Part shown: positions 46,614-58,354 of the stretch, piece by piece | Numbering within the stretch: the stretch's first letter is position 1 | How the letters are laid out: every line of letters begins with the position of its first letter | Assembly: GCA_023630585.1 (NCBI GenBank) | Contig: CM042540.1 | Location: 27,710,769-27,774,768, forward strand | DNA: 64,000 bases | Direction of reading: 5' to 3' | Origin: Cranoglanis bouderius | Taxonomy: Eukaryota; Chordata; Actinopteri; Siluriformes; Cranoglanididae | The notes under the pieces: generated by a model | What the model was told of the DNA's origin: nothing | Seen by the model: only the letters and a program-made list of their open reading frames with translations | Databases searched by the model: none | Position numbers and translations under genes: made by a program

Positions 46614-47156
46614 TACACAGTACTGTGCAAAAGGTTTAGGCACGTGCAAAGAAATGCTGTAGAGCAAAGATGCCTTCAAAATGATGAAATTAAATGTTTC
46701 TACATAAAAAAAAACCCACTGTAAACAGTAGTAAATGAAACAGAGTCAATATTTGGTGTGACAAAAAAATAAAAACAGTAGTCTCCGGTACAATTAGTGC
46801 CGTTTTATAAGGAAATGAGCTGGTAAGTTTTATTGAGCATCTTGCAGAACCAGACACAGTTCTTCTGGACACTTTGACTTTCGCACTCGCCTCTTATTTT
46901 TGCAGCGAAACCCAGCAGCCTTCATTGTGTTCATTTTTTTTTGTCTGAAAAGTGTCTCTAACGTAATACGCTGCTTTCTTTAATGACGTACAAACATTTT
47001 TCTGTAACATTTCATTTTGTGCTAGAAAACTAATGTTTGGGAATCTAAAACGTTTTTTGTACCGACTTGATAATGTAGACGTCATAAAATAAAAAATCTA
47101 TAACAAAGTTTGTTCTAAAATAAATACGGTGCCTAAAACTTTTGTACAGTGCTGTA
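46614..47156. mobile_element. TIR MITE, 543 bp
   Basis: Left end TACACAGTACTGTGCAAAAG and right end CTTTTGTACAGTGCTGTATA are inverted repeats, each extended by TTTAGGCAC/GTGCCTAAAA. No transposase. A Tc1/mariner-type non-autonomous element. Confidence 0.85.
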
Positions 47157-47389
47157 TAGGATTGATTTTCACTGGATTTATAGATGAAGTGTCTTCATGA
47201 TGTACACATGCTCATCACCCTGAAACTTCCATCTGTACTACATACACCTGATTGTTATGTCTTGTATTATAAGCTCTCGACGTAGTAAGTAGTGGCTGCG
47301 CAAGTTGCATTTGATCTTTAGTCGTTCACACGCTCATAACATGTATGTAGGATTCACCTGTGTTAGGAACTCGATAACTCACCTCACGG

Positions 47390-48245
47390 AGCACTTTATT
47401 AGGAACACTGTACTAAAACTCGGTAGGGCCCCCCTTTGCTCTCAAAACAGCCTCTATTCTTCATGGCATGGATTCCACAAGATGTTGGAAACATTCCTTT
47501 GAGATTCTGGTCCATGTTGACATGATTGAATCACGTAATTCCTGCAGAATTTTCAGGTGCACTTTCATGCTGTGAATCCCCCGTTCTAAGAAACCCTATG
47601 TGTTCTATTGGATTCAGATCCGGTGACTGGGAAGGCCATTGAAGAACACTGAACTCATTGTCATGTTCATGAAACCAGTTTGAGACGACTTTTGCTTTGT
47701 GACATGGTGCATTATTGTGCTGGAAGTATGCACGTGGTCAGCAACATTACTCAAATAGGCTGTGGCATTCAGGCAATTATTGATTGGTATTAATGGGCCC
47801 AAAGTGTGCCAAGAAAACCTTCCCCACACCATTACACCACCTCCACCAGCCTGGACGGTTGACACAAGGCAGGTTGAGTCCATAGGATTCATGCTGTTGG
47901 TGCCAAATTCTGACCCTACCATCTGTGAACCTCAGCAGAAATAGAGCGCCATCAGACCAGGCTACGTTTCTTTTTCCAGTTTTCAACTGTCCAGTTTTGT
48001 AGAGCCTGTGCCCACTGCAGCCTCAAATTTGTTTTTGGCTGACAGAAGTAGAATCCAACATGGTTCTCTGCTGTTGTAGCCCATCTGCCTCAAGTTTCGA
48101 AGTGTTGTGCATTCTGAGATGCTTTTCTGCTCACCAAAATTGTACAGAGTGGTTATCTGAGTTACTGTAGCCGTTCTGTTAGCTTGAACCAGTCTGGCCA
48201 TTCAGTGGTCAGAAATAGGGTGACCAGAGATGCAATATTGATATC
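47390..48245 (-). mobile_element. Tc1 (DD36E type) element, truncated and degraded
   Basis: Begins with the terminal motif GCACTTTATTAGGAACA at 47390. It carries a - strand transposase from the second HTH (ARLVQANRTATVTQI) to the end. The catalytic triad is damaged (see the pseudogene entry). The 5' part before 48205 is missing. Same family as the half-elements at 14.8, 24.5-25.3 and 61.7 kb. Confidence 0.85.
47500..48203 (-). pseudogene. Tc1 transposase pseudogene with altered catalytic residue
   Basis: Recognisable blocks: ARLVQANRTATVTQITTLYN, LLSAKNK, VAWSDGALFLL, DGRVRIWHQQHES, then a shifted frame with NNAPCH and PDLNPIEH. The usual Asp-Asn-Ala-Pro-Cys-His has Asn for the second catalytic Asp. 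36 residues separate it from the Glu. At least two frame breaks. Confidence 0.8.
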
Positions 48246-48249
48246 AGAG

Positions 48250-49146
48250 CTGTTAGAATCATTGCTCAGTACTGGTCCAGTGCTCACACCCTTGCAGTGA
48301 TTGAGCTGACTCCCTGCAAGCTACTGTTGCTGAGTTGTTGAGGACATCAGAGGCATGATGACAGTGTTATCCCTGATGGTGGCAGAAAATGTACACAAAC
48401 CTTTTTCAAGCCCATGTCGAGATCAACCAGATCTAGCAGGTCTTGGGTCTAAAACAGGTTCTTTTAACACACTGTACCAAGGGATTATAAATGCAACCTT
48501 TGTTCAGACTATGTGTGAAAGTGAATGAAAATTTCACTCTAAGTGAGTTTGGGGTAAACGGGACAAAATAACTGCACATACAGTACAGATGTGGTGGATA
48601 GAAATGAATATTTTCTCCCCAACATTTATAAGCTGTAGTTCTAGCTCCCTGCTGTGTCTCCAGCTGTAGTGACTGGTTGTAACAGTAGGGCTGTTGGTTT
48701 AAATTGTGTTTCTGTAGACATCCAGAGCTGCTGCTGTCTCTTGAGTCAGCGTTGCAACCCAGCTGCAGACTGCAGAGAACTAGAAAATGCTTTCAGTTGC
48801 AATCACTGGCTTCCTGGTGTGCTATTAATTAATAAAGATGCACTGTGGTGAGAGACGTGCTTCAGGGTAGAGCTGTGCACGGGAATGTTTTTTTAAGCCC
48901 ACTGCAACAGAAATTCTGACCGTGCCAGCCGACTCCTGCAGTTATTTCTGTTCCTACCCTCCTGTAATATTGTCTAATGATCTCAGTTGATCTTTGTAAA
49001 TATAAACACATAAGTAATCTCTGTTAAGATGGGGTTTCTTTGTAGTTAACCCTAGAAACAGAAGAATTGATTTTGAATTGCAGCATTTAGGCCACACTTG
49101 AGGCTTGAAGAGGTCTTACATGCTGGACATCTATGCATAAAATATA
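48250..49146. other. Presumed intron, no gene seen
   Basis: No recognised exon. The open frame at 48654-48851 has no recognisable product. Confidence 0.5.
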
Positions 49147-49154
49147 CTGAGATC

Positions 49155-50422
49155 TAGAGATGCACCGATCGACCGGCCAGGGACCGGAATCGGCCGATTT
49201 TCCGCATGCTCGGCCCGGACCGGTGACCGGCCGGTCAGTCTCGCGTCTTTCCGATTCCGAGCCGGTCCGTGTTGTTGCCAGCGGCACAGGCGATAACGTC
49301 ACAGCCACGCCCACAGCCGCATGTAAACATGTCGTAGGCAAAAACGCGAAAACCCATTGATCTACTGGAGGATCAACAAAGATCGTTTCCCTGCGCTCAC
49401 TCCACTTGCCCGAGCCTATACCTCTCTGCTCCATGTACAGGCATTGAAAGTGATGGCTTGTTTAGCTTGGCTGGACATGTGATAGATGAAAGGAGAAACC
49501 GATTATCAGGTGACGAGGCAGAGATGCTTCTGTTTGTGAAGAAAAACTTGCCATTAATGCTCAAGTATACATACAGTATGTTGGCAACAAAGAAAAGGTG
49601 CCTTGTGTAACGCTTTACACAGAGAGGCCGGATAGCCTGAAAGGTTGTAGCCAGGTGTAAGCAAAACTCACGTATCTGATATTTCACAGTGGTTTATTAT
49701 CAGCGTTGTCGATCCCCCGCACACATGGGGCAGTTTGCAAAACACTTCACTAACAACTGTGTTACTGAACATAAATAAAACAGGGCAAAGAGCAACAGAA
49801 ATATAACCAGGCTTTACATGCATACATGCGATGATCACAGCTCGCGCTCCGTCTACCGACTGCCCACTCATCAGTGAGGGAGTAAGAGAGAGCGTTCCGC
49901 CTTAAAGGGGCAGTAACTAATTCTACTTGTTACACTTGTTATTTAATTATTAGCCACTGCACCTATTCATATTTGAAGAGTATTGTACACTTCAGTTTTG
50001 TTCATAGGCTTGTAATCTTTGGACTTTTGTGAGACGAGTAAAAAAGAGAAGAAGGTCAATTTATAAACACAGTGGAAAATGATATCTGTTTTGTTATATA
50101 AAGCAACTCATTTTCAGTTCATTGTTATTTCTACCTCTTTCCAGTCACAGAGCTCTTTATTTTGAGAGTTGTTTAAGTGAGAGAAGATCCTGTGACTTGA
50201 TCCTAAAACAGTTTGGGGGGGAAATTGTAATGTTTAATAATTCTTTTATTATGAAAATAAAATTTTGCATTGAAGAAAAGTAGATTTTTGTTTGTATATG
50301 CCGTCGATTATAGTTCTTAGAAAGAAAATCGGAATCGGCAAAAATCGGTATCGGCGGGTCACACTTACAAAAAAATCGGAAATCGGAATCGGCCCAAAAA
50401 AATTGCAATCGGTGCATCTCTA
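49155..50422 (+). mobile_element. hAT element with 8-bp target duplication
   Basis: Terminal repeats TAGAGATGCACCGATC (49155) and ATCGGTGCATCTCTA (to 50422). The 8-bp flanks CTGAGATC (49147-49154) and CTGAAATC (50423-50430) differ at one base. GC-rich CCGGCCGGT-type subterminal motifs lie on the left and CGGAATCGG repeats on the right. Only the 3' end of the transposase remains. Internally deleted, about 1.27 kb. Confidence 0.9.
49357..49563 (+). pseudogene. hAT transposase C-terminal (dimerisation) remnant
   Basis: INKDRFPALTPLARAY, then a frame break near 49413, then GIESDGLFSLAGHVIDERRN and LSGDEAEMLLFVKKNL. This is the conserved hAT-family C-terminal dimerisation motif (I-E-S-E-R-L-F-S type), here with Asp-Gly for Glu-Arg. 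No N-terminal BED or RNase H part. Confidence 0.8.
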
Positions 50423-50662
50423 CTGAAATCTTTATCCACATCTTAACATATTAGAAGAAATGCATTTAATATAAACCTGTGGTTTGCCTTATAGCTGTAA
50501 CTACCATCAGACCTGCTTTAAAAACATTAATCAACACCTTCTGACCAGTCAGAATCAATACACACCTATACTTATTTAACTGTACGCATTCTTGTGCAAA
50601 GTCTGTTATTTTAGTCGTTGTTGGGGAAGTGAGGTGAATGTGAATAAAGAGAAGCTGTAATA

Positions 50663-51448
50663 TACACCGATCAGCCATAACATTAAAACCGCCTGCCTAA
50701 TATTGTATAGGTCCTATTTGTTCTGCCAAAACAGCTCTGACCCGTCGAGGCATGGACTCCACGAGACCTCTGAAGGTGTGCTGTGGTATCTGGCACCAAG
50801 ACGTTAGGAGCAGATCCTCAAGTCCTGTAGGTTGCGAGGTGGGGCTTCTATGGATCGGATTTGTTTGTCCAGCACATCCCACAGATGCTCGATCGGATTG
50901 AGATCTGGACAATTTGGAGGCCAGGTCAACACCTTGAACTCATTGTCATGCTCCTCAAACCATTCCTGAACAGTTTTTGCAGTGTGGCAGGGCGCATTAT
51001 CCTGCTGAAAGAGGCCACTGCCATTAGGGAATACCGTTGCCATGAAGGTGTGTACTTGGTCTGCAACAATGTTTAGGTAGGTGGTACGTGTCGAAGTAAC
51101 ATCCACATGAATGCCATGACCCAAGGTTTCCCAGCAGAACATCGGGTTGTCTGTCGCCAGTTCACCGGTTGTCCTTGGTAGGTACTAACCGCTGCATACC
51201 AGGAACACCCCACAAGACTTGAGATTTTGGAGAGGCTCTGACCCAGTCATCTCAATTTGGCCTTTGTCAAAGTCGCTCAGATCCTTACGCTTGCCCATTT
51301 TTCCTGTTTCCAGCACATCGACTTCAAGAACTGGCTGTTCACTTGCCGCCTAATATATTCCGCCCCTTGACAGGTACCATTATAAGGAGATAATCAATGT
51401 CATTTCACTTCACCTGGCAGTGGTTTTAATGTTATGGCTGATCGGTGA
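50663..51448 (-). mobile_element. Tc1 (DD36E type) element, internally deleted
   Basis: Both ends are present: CACCGATCAGCCATAACATT (50665) and AATGTTATGGCTGATCGGTG (to 51447). The - strand begins a transposase at 51298 (MGKRKDLSDFDKGQI), and the middle is missing. The catalytic half is well preserved (51142-50804). About 785 bp against the 1.2-1.6 kb of complete Tc1 elements. Confidence 0.9.
50804..51142 (-). pseudogene. Tc1 transposase catalytic-half remnant (DD36E)
   Basis: FQQDNAPCHTAKTVQEWF and CPDLNPIEHLWDVLD are the second and third catalytic regions, with 36 residues between Asp and Glu. The first Asp region and most of the DNA-binding domains are deleted. The frame is open for 112 codons, suggesting a fairly recent insertion compared with its neighbours. 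Confidence 0.85.
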
Positions 51449-51459
51449 ATCGTTTAAGC

Positions 51460-52055
51460 AGAACTTAAGTTAGCCATAAAGAGTAATTATCAATTGAACA
51501 TATTTATACAAGTTATACAATGATGTTCTTCCCCCTCATTTTGTACTCCAGTGCCACTACTGCGCCTCTGACTTTAAATCCCATCTCTGTTTGTGCACAG
51601 TTAAATGTGTGGCTGTGTCCGAAACCGCACTAACCTGGAGCTGAGAGACTGCTACCCACCCTGTCCTCTGAGAAAAGCAAACCTCCATCGTGTTTTTCTT
51701 GGATAGCCCACGTGATAGATGAGCCAAAGAGGTGAGTGTCTATTGTAGCCTGCACACAAGGAACGAGTTTGTGCTTTTTAAATCTTCTCTTTCCCATCAA
51801 AGTCTGATTGATTTTGTGCATCTAGTCAGTATGACAGCGACAGTGTGGGTGCTCTAGCAAAAAATATATCATGATATTTCCAGAATTTTGGACAGGACTG
51901 AAAATATAAACATTCTAGAAAAGAAATCTAAAACCTAACTACTGAAAGACATTACTGGAGTCTTACAGTGTTAAAGAATCACACCAAGCATGTGGGGTTT
52001 TTTTTGTTGTTGTTGTTGTTTCCAGCTATATGACTAGCTATATAGCTAGATAGAT
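51460..52055. other. Presumed intron, no gene seen
   Basis: Short unique-looking spacer between two transposons; a (TTG)n run near 51995-52020. Confidence 0.5.
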
Positions 52056-52060
52056 AAATA

Positions 52061-53430
52061 TACAGTGGATCTAAAAATGGCAGGTTTTTGTTATGTAAAA
52101 AATGAAACCGAGATAAATCATGTCAGAACCTTTTCTACCTTTATTGTGAAATTTTAACCTATTAATTAAAGCGAAAAACAAGAAAAATCAATTTTATCAC
52201 AGCATTCAATCTTTTTGAGTAAGAGTCAGTCATTTTGGCACATCTTGACAATATTTTGCCATTCCTCCTCGCAAAAGCATTCTAACTTTTAGTCAAATTG
52301 GCTGGGCATCTCCTGTGCACAACTCTCTTCAGGTCACCCCACAGATTTTTGATTGGATTTTGGTCTGGGCTATTCCAAAACCTTGAACCTGTTTTGGTGA
52401 AGCCATTCCTTTGTTGATCTAGAGGTTTGCTTTGGGTCGTTGTCGTGCTGAAAGGTGAAATTCAACTTGAGTGTTTTAGCAGAAGCCTTAAGGTTTTGTG
52501 TCAAAATTGACTGGTATTTGAGCTTTTCATTATTCCCTTATTAAAGCCCCAGTTCCAGCTGAAGAAAAACAGCCCCAAAATATGATGCTGCCACCACCGG
52601 GCTTCACCATAGGGATGGTATTCTTTTGGTGATGTGCTGTGTTTTCTTGTGCCAAACATATCTTTTTGTATTATGGCTAAAAGTTCAACTTTGAACATTG
52701 TTCCACATGGTTTTGGGAGATTGGATGATTTTTTAATTTATTTTTTGGTTAAAAAAGGCTTCTGTCTTGCCACCCTACCCCATAGCCCAGAGATATGAAG
52801 AATTCAGGAGATTGTTGTCGCATGTAGGGAGCAACCAGTACACTCTAGAAAATACTGCAATTCTTTTAATGTTGCTGTAGGCCTCTTGGTAGCCTCCCTG
52901 ACCAGTTTTCTCCTGATCTTCTCATCGATTTTAGAGGGATGTGCTGTTCTTGGTAGTGTCACTGTCATGCCATATCTTCTCCACTGGTTGATTATTGTAT
53001 TCTCAGTGTTTCATGGTATATCCAATGGCTTGGAAATTTTTTGTAACCCTTTCCTGATTGATATTTTTCAGCAATGAGATCCCGTACCTGCTTTTTATGG
53101 CCCATGGCTTTTCCAGTTGGATGGTACCAAGAAGATGTCAGGAAAATCCTATAGGAACAGCTGTACTTTATTTGGGGTTAATCAGTCACTTTGAATGTAA
53201 TTGGTTCATTCTGAGCACCGCTACATTCCCAATTATAAAAGGGTTTGCACACTTATGCAACCAGGTTATCGTTCATTATTTATTTATTTATTTATTTATT
53301 CATTAATTTCCCTGAAATGATTCTTATTGTTTTCCGCTTTAACAAATAGGATAAAATTTATGATTTATGTTGGTTTCATTTTTTTAATATCACAAAAACC
53401 TGCCGTTGTAACAGGGATGTGTTTACAATA
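52061..53430 (-). mobile_element. Tc1-like element, near full length, degraded
   Basis: Left end TACAGTGGATCTAAAAATGG and CAGGTTTTTGTTATG; right end CACAAAAACCTGCCGTTGTA is its inverted counterpart. The - strand between them holds scattered transposase blocks with many stops and shifts, for example the HTH region near 52960-53090 and the region around 52320-52380 that corresponds to the conserved PDLNP/catalytic end. About 1.37 kb. A (TTTA)n run lies at 53275-53302. Confidence 0.75.
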
Positions 53431-53639
53431 AACCTGTTGGACAGCCATAGGCAAATACTTAATACTAATGTTACAGAGCTTGCAGACATATAATCCTGTA
53501 CATACATAACAGCTTTCACAGACTGTATGAGCTTAAAGTGCAGACTTTTTGCATAGTATAGTACATCCAAATCAGGTGAACAGTGTAGGAATAAGTATGG
53601 TATAAACTTATCTGCTGAATACTATGCCATAGTATGCTA

Positions 53640-53895
53640 TGATTACATTCACAGTATTTTTATTATATTGTTATTCTTTTGCACTACTGGATATATCTGA
53701 CTCTTCCACACTTGTTTGCACACGTTTGTATGTGCACTTTATGTAGAAATGTGTCGGTCTTATTTAGTTCTGTGTAATCTCATGTAGTTCCGTGTTGTTT
53801 TATGTAACACCCTGGTCCTGGAGGAACTTTGTTTCATTTCACTTACTATATCAGCTGTATATGGTTGAAATGACAATAAAGCCACTCGACTTGAA
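53640..53895 (+). repeat. Non-LTR retroelement 3'-end fragment
   Basis: ACCCTGGTCCTGGAGGAACT, TTTCATTTCACTTACTATAT, then GTTGAAATGACAATAAAGCC and a short A/T tail. This is the typical 3' end of a fish LINE or its SINE partner. No reverse transcriptase is left. Confidence 0.6.
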
Positions 53896-53954
53896 TTACA
53901 GCCCTTTTTATATGTGGTCCCACCCTTTTAAAGAGACAAGTAACTAGACACACT

Positions 53955-54923
53955 AGCATAATCATAAATCAAATTGTCATTTTTAATACTTGGTTGCAAA
54001 TCCTTTGCAGTCTGGAACCCACAGACATCACCACACTCTGGGTTTCTTCCTTGGTGTTGCTCTGCCAGGTCTTTACTGCAGCTGTCTTCACTTCCTGTTT
54101 GTTGTTAGGGCATTTTGCCTTCAGCTTTGCCTTCAGCAAGTGAAATGCAGCTTAGATTTATTCGGAATAGGTGATCGACTTGGCCATTGCAAAACATTCC
54201 ACTTCTTTGCTTTAAAAAAAAAAAAAAAAAAGTCTTGGATTGCTTTCGAAGTACGCTTCAGGTCATTGTCCTTCTGCACTGTTAAGGGCCATTTGAATGA
54301 GTTTTGAAGTATTTAGCTGAATCTGAGCAGAAAGTATAGCCCTATACACTTCAGAATTCATCCTGCTGCTTTTGTCAGCCGTCACATCAACGGTAAATTA
54401 AGCTTCGGATCATGAGCGTTTCCTTCCCTTCTCCATACACGTTTCTTCCCATCATTCTGGTACAAGTTGATCTATTCTTCATCTGTCATCTACCACAGTT
54501 GTTTTCTAGGCTTCTGGGCCTTTTTGTTCTTGCTCACCAGTGCAATCTTTCTTTTTAAGAATGTACTGTCTGATAGGTTTGTATGGATATACAACAATTT
54601 GATGTAAATTTGGGCCTTAACTCTTTGGACATATTCAGAGTTAACAGTGTCGGATTCCAAATGCAAATGCCATACTTGGAATCAACTCTAAAACTTTTAT
54701 CTGCTTACTTGTAAGTGAAATAATGAGAGAATAACACAAATGGCCATGAAACAGCTGGGCAGCCAATTGTCCAATTACTTCTGGCCCCTTGAAAAAGGGG
54801 CCAAATATAAAAATTGATGTATTTCCCTTACTGTTCATTTAATTTAAACTCCAATATACTGTGGTAGATAGCTAAAATAACAATAACTTTGCCGATGTCC
54901 AAATATTTATGTGCATGACTGTA
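53955..54923 (-). mobile_element. Tc1-like element, degraded, one end lost
   Basis: The right end CAAATATTTATGTGCATGAC and TGTA is a Tc1 terminal repeat. Degraded transposase sequence reads on the - strand (WPSRSP-type block near 54165-54205). An A18 tract lies near 54214-54231. The left terminal repeat is not found. Confidence 0.65.
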
Positions 54924-54929
54924 TTTGTA

Positions 54930-55638
54930 CACATGTGAGTATAGCTTTTATCAACCAAAGGCCTGACAGTTTAATTAGGAAATACAGTAAATATAAACAC
55001 TTTGTTTGGTCTTGAAGTCCTATTGGGCAGCTTGTGGCAGATCTGGCAATCACAGAGTGTGATCACAAGTGGCCACTAAAGACTCCATGCCTGAAAATTA
55101 CAGGTGTGAATGGCTCGGATGGCTTACGTACAATCAGATCACTCGAGATGGATTTTTATATATATATATATATAAGTCTGAACAGGGCTTAAAAGCCAGA
55201 GCCAGACTGCTATATTCCAGTCTGTAGTGACCCTGGAAAGGTCAAATATATAACAGGGGATAAGTGGGTAGGAATAGGTGTTGGGTGAGCTGCCAGCTGG
55301 TTCATACACCAGGAGGTGGAGCGACTGCAGCCTCATCACTGTAACAGGAGCAGATAAAGGAGAGACAGAGTGCATCTGGCCTTCTGCCAAGGAGACATGC
55401 TCATCATATCTTCCTCTACAGACAGACATAGAGCGAGCGAGAGAGACAGCAGGTTGTGTTGATAATTGAACGCTCAAACTGACACCAGGAGGTCCTGAAT
55501 GTGTCACCTCTTAATGATCTGTCTTTCCCTCGTCTTAATATACAGCTCACACAGATACCATATGCATGGTCTGAAGTTCTTTGGGCCTTGAATGTGGACA
55601 GATGGAGTCCTGATTATTCCGAGTGATCTGCATGGGGT

Positions 55639-55669
<31 letters not shown>

Positions 55670-56660
55670 ATGACTTGTCTCCTCTTCTGAAATAATCTCT
55701 TTCACACAGACTTTCTCAGGCTTTCCCGTGCTGCTCTGAAATCTGCTGTAGCCTTTAGTCCGCCGATTGAGTTGTTTCTGTGGCCAGTAGAGAATTCATT
55801 CGTCTCTTCGACTTGTCTTTTTCTGCGCATCTCTGTCAGGGCTGTGAATTCAGCATCATAAACAGTTCCACAGCCTCACGTGTCTCTGTCTTTGTGCCTC
55901 TGTCTCACAGGAAAACAAATGAACACAATCCGCTTCCTAGTGTCTCCTTGGGTTTGAAGTGTTGAGACGATGGCAGATGATACGCCGCATCCGTTGCCTT
56001 CTCAATATGTATTAAATCTGTCATGTAAATCCGATTATTGAGAAGGTGCGGATTCATTTTGTATAGCAACACAGCTTTCACAATCGCTTTAGCTGTAACG
56101 TCATCGATGAGGTTTATATTGCACTCGTTCTAATGCGTTATTGTTTCTATAGTAACACCTCACGCACAGGGATTCATATACAACTCATACACAGTGTGAT
56201 GGACGCTCCACAGAATCTAAGCCTGATGATAAATTGATTTTCAAAAGCGTTGTTGTTTAATAAAGAAAAATGTATAATTGTTGACATGATGAAGTTTTTT
56301 GTTAGGAGACATTTAGGAGACTGTCGGGTGTCGGCGCCGTGTAACGGTCGTGGTGCTTTGTAAAGTTTTACAGCACAATAAAGTCTTCAGGACAGCTGAG
56401 TTTATGCTTTTCCGGTTCCTCGGTAAGATGACAAGCTGTGTCTGTGGTCTCGAGAGAAAAGAAGCGGCTGCTGAGGGAACAGCTGTTTATCGTTGCTATA
56501 TTGTAAGCGATAACAGGAACTAACTTATCTCATGGACATTCAACAGCATTATATGTAACTATAAACCATTAAAAAGTGTGATTATTCCATTCATTAATAA
56601 ATACAGAAATTGGAATTGGCAAGTCACGGTCATAGAAGTGGAATAACACACTATGGACCA
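54930..56660. other. Presumed intron, no gene seen
   Basis: Contains (TA)n near 55156-55172 and (GT)n near 55639-55668. The open frames at 55139-55507 and 55780-55965 have no recognisable product. Confidence 0.55.
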
Positions 56661-56667
56661 TGCTGTC

Positions 56668-56970
56668 ATCCATCCATCTTATCCTACACAGGGGGAGCCT
56701 GGCGGGGGACACCCTGGCTGGGGTGCCAACCCATCGCAGGGCACAATCGCGCACACACCCACTCACACACTACGGACAATTTGGAAATGCCAGTCAGCCT
56801 ACAACGCATGTCTTTGGCCTGGGCAGGGGAACCGGTGTACCAGCGGGAAACCCCCGAAGCACGGGGACAACATGCAAACGCTGCGCACAAAGGGCAGAGG
56901 CATGAATCGAACCCCCAACCCTGGAGGTGCGAGGCAAACGTGTAAACACTAAGCCACCGTGTCCCCCACT
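56668..56970 (-). repeat. tRNA-derived SINE, copy 5 (-)
   Basis: Reversed tail CATCCATCCATCTTATCCTA, body GGGTGCCAACCCATCGCAGG and AATGCCAGTCAGCCTACAAC, reversed B box GAATCGAACCCCC, ending at ACTAAGCCACCGTGTCCCCC. Confidence 0.88.
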
Positions 56971-56974
56971 ATGC

Positions 56975-58350
56975 GGTTATGCAAAAAAGAATTATTTTTG
57001 TTATTGTATATTGTATAACAGCATGGTCTTTCTTGTGTTACTCCTTACATAACAGATTTCACTATTGTCTGTGGCAGCATAAAATTATGGGCTAATTAAT
57101 TTTCAAAATCCTTCGAATGTGCTGTTTCCTGCAGTTTTTATTTTCCTACCTTTAAGAACAAAGCCTACCGTAGATGAACAGGTAATCAGCAAGCCAAGAA
57201 GTGTAGATTTGCTCAGCTTGAGTTCACTGAGAATCCCAAAAGTTGTTTGACAAAGCTGTAATGTTTTTATTGGTGCATACTACTTGCACACTAAATTCGA
57301 CTCTTGACTACAGCCCCGGTGTGTATTAAAAAGACAACAACATTAATCTATACCGAATGCTTCAAATGTTCTGCAGGCTTACCTTTTATTTACTGTTATA
57401 ATTCAAACCCCCTGTGCTGCTATATAGAGCTAAAATGACAAATAAATGGGTCGCCATCCAGCTACTGAAATACTGCACTATAAATTCCACATATTTACTT
57501 TGGAAACTCTTTGGCCAGCCAGAGACAAAAATATATTAGTATCCGATGTATTCTTTCCTCTCTAGTGTATGGTATTTTTGTCAGGTTGCCTTGAGCTGGT
57601 ATCATTTTAATGGAGAACTGAATGGGCTGAGACCCGTAGCGTTCATCGTAACTGCTGGCAAAAGGCTTGAGTGCAATAAATCTCACTGTAGTTGCAGCAC
57701 ATGCTGCCAGTGTATTTGTCTTAAAGTCAAAGTTAAATGGAACATAACTTACACAGCCAGGCTGCGATACCTACTGCTGAGCTCATGTTCAGTTATTTTT
57801 GTACCTGATTCACGTAATCTCCACTATTAAATTAGTGTGAGTAGACAAATACCTGAGGAACGGCTAATTTAAATTAAGTACTGTTTTGTGTTTTAAATTG
57901 GCTAAACCGAGATGAGCAATAAGATTGTAGCTCTTTTTTTATGTTGAGAACGTCTCAAGGAAAAAGAAATCGGCTACCAGGTGTCGAATCTTTGGATTTA
58001 AGAGCTTTTCACAAAATTTAAATAATGACTAAATCTCTAAATCCCAGAAAAATAATGATCTCAGTTCATGGGGGAAATTAACATCTCAATTTAGTTTTGT
58101 TTTCTATAGAAAGCATGGATTTTTATTGTTATGCATTACTATGAACTCTAAATGTGCCTGGATCTTTAATAAAGGCCATAATAAGCATTTAAACTGCATT
58201 TAAAATGCCTCTTTTTTTGTAGAACTAAGTGTATATACTACAATAAAGGGTTTTTCCACCACCTCTGTCTGATGTTGCCCAGAAAATAGCTTTCACACAT
58301 TAACCCTGCACTGAGAAGAGAACAGACAACTTGTATATTCAAAATTTACC
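56975..58350. other. Presumed intron, no gene seen
   Basis: No exon or repeat that I can support. Confidence 0.5.
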
Positions 58351-58354
58351 TAAA

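Noticed and set aside
55139..55507. 122-codon - strand frame
   Set aside because: No recognised product, and its end runs through a TA microsatellite (IYIYIYI).
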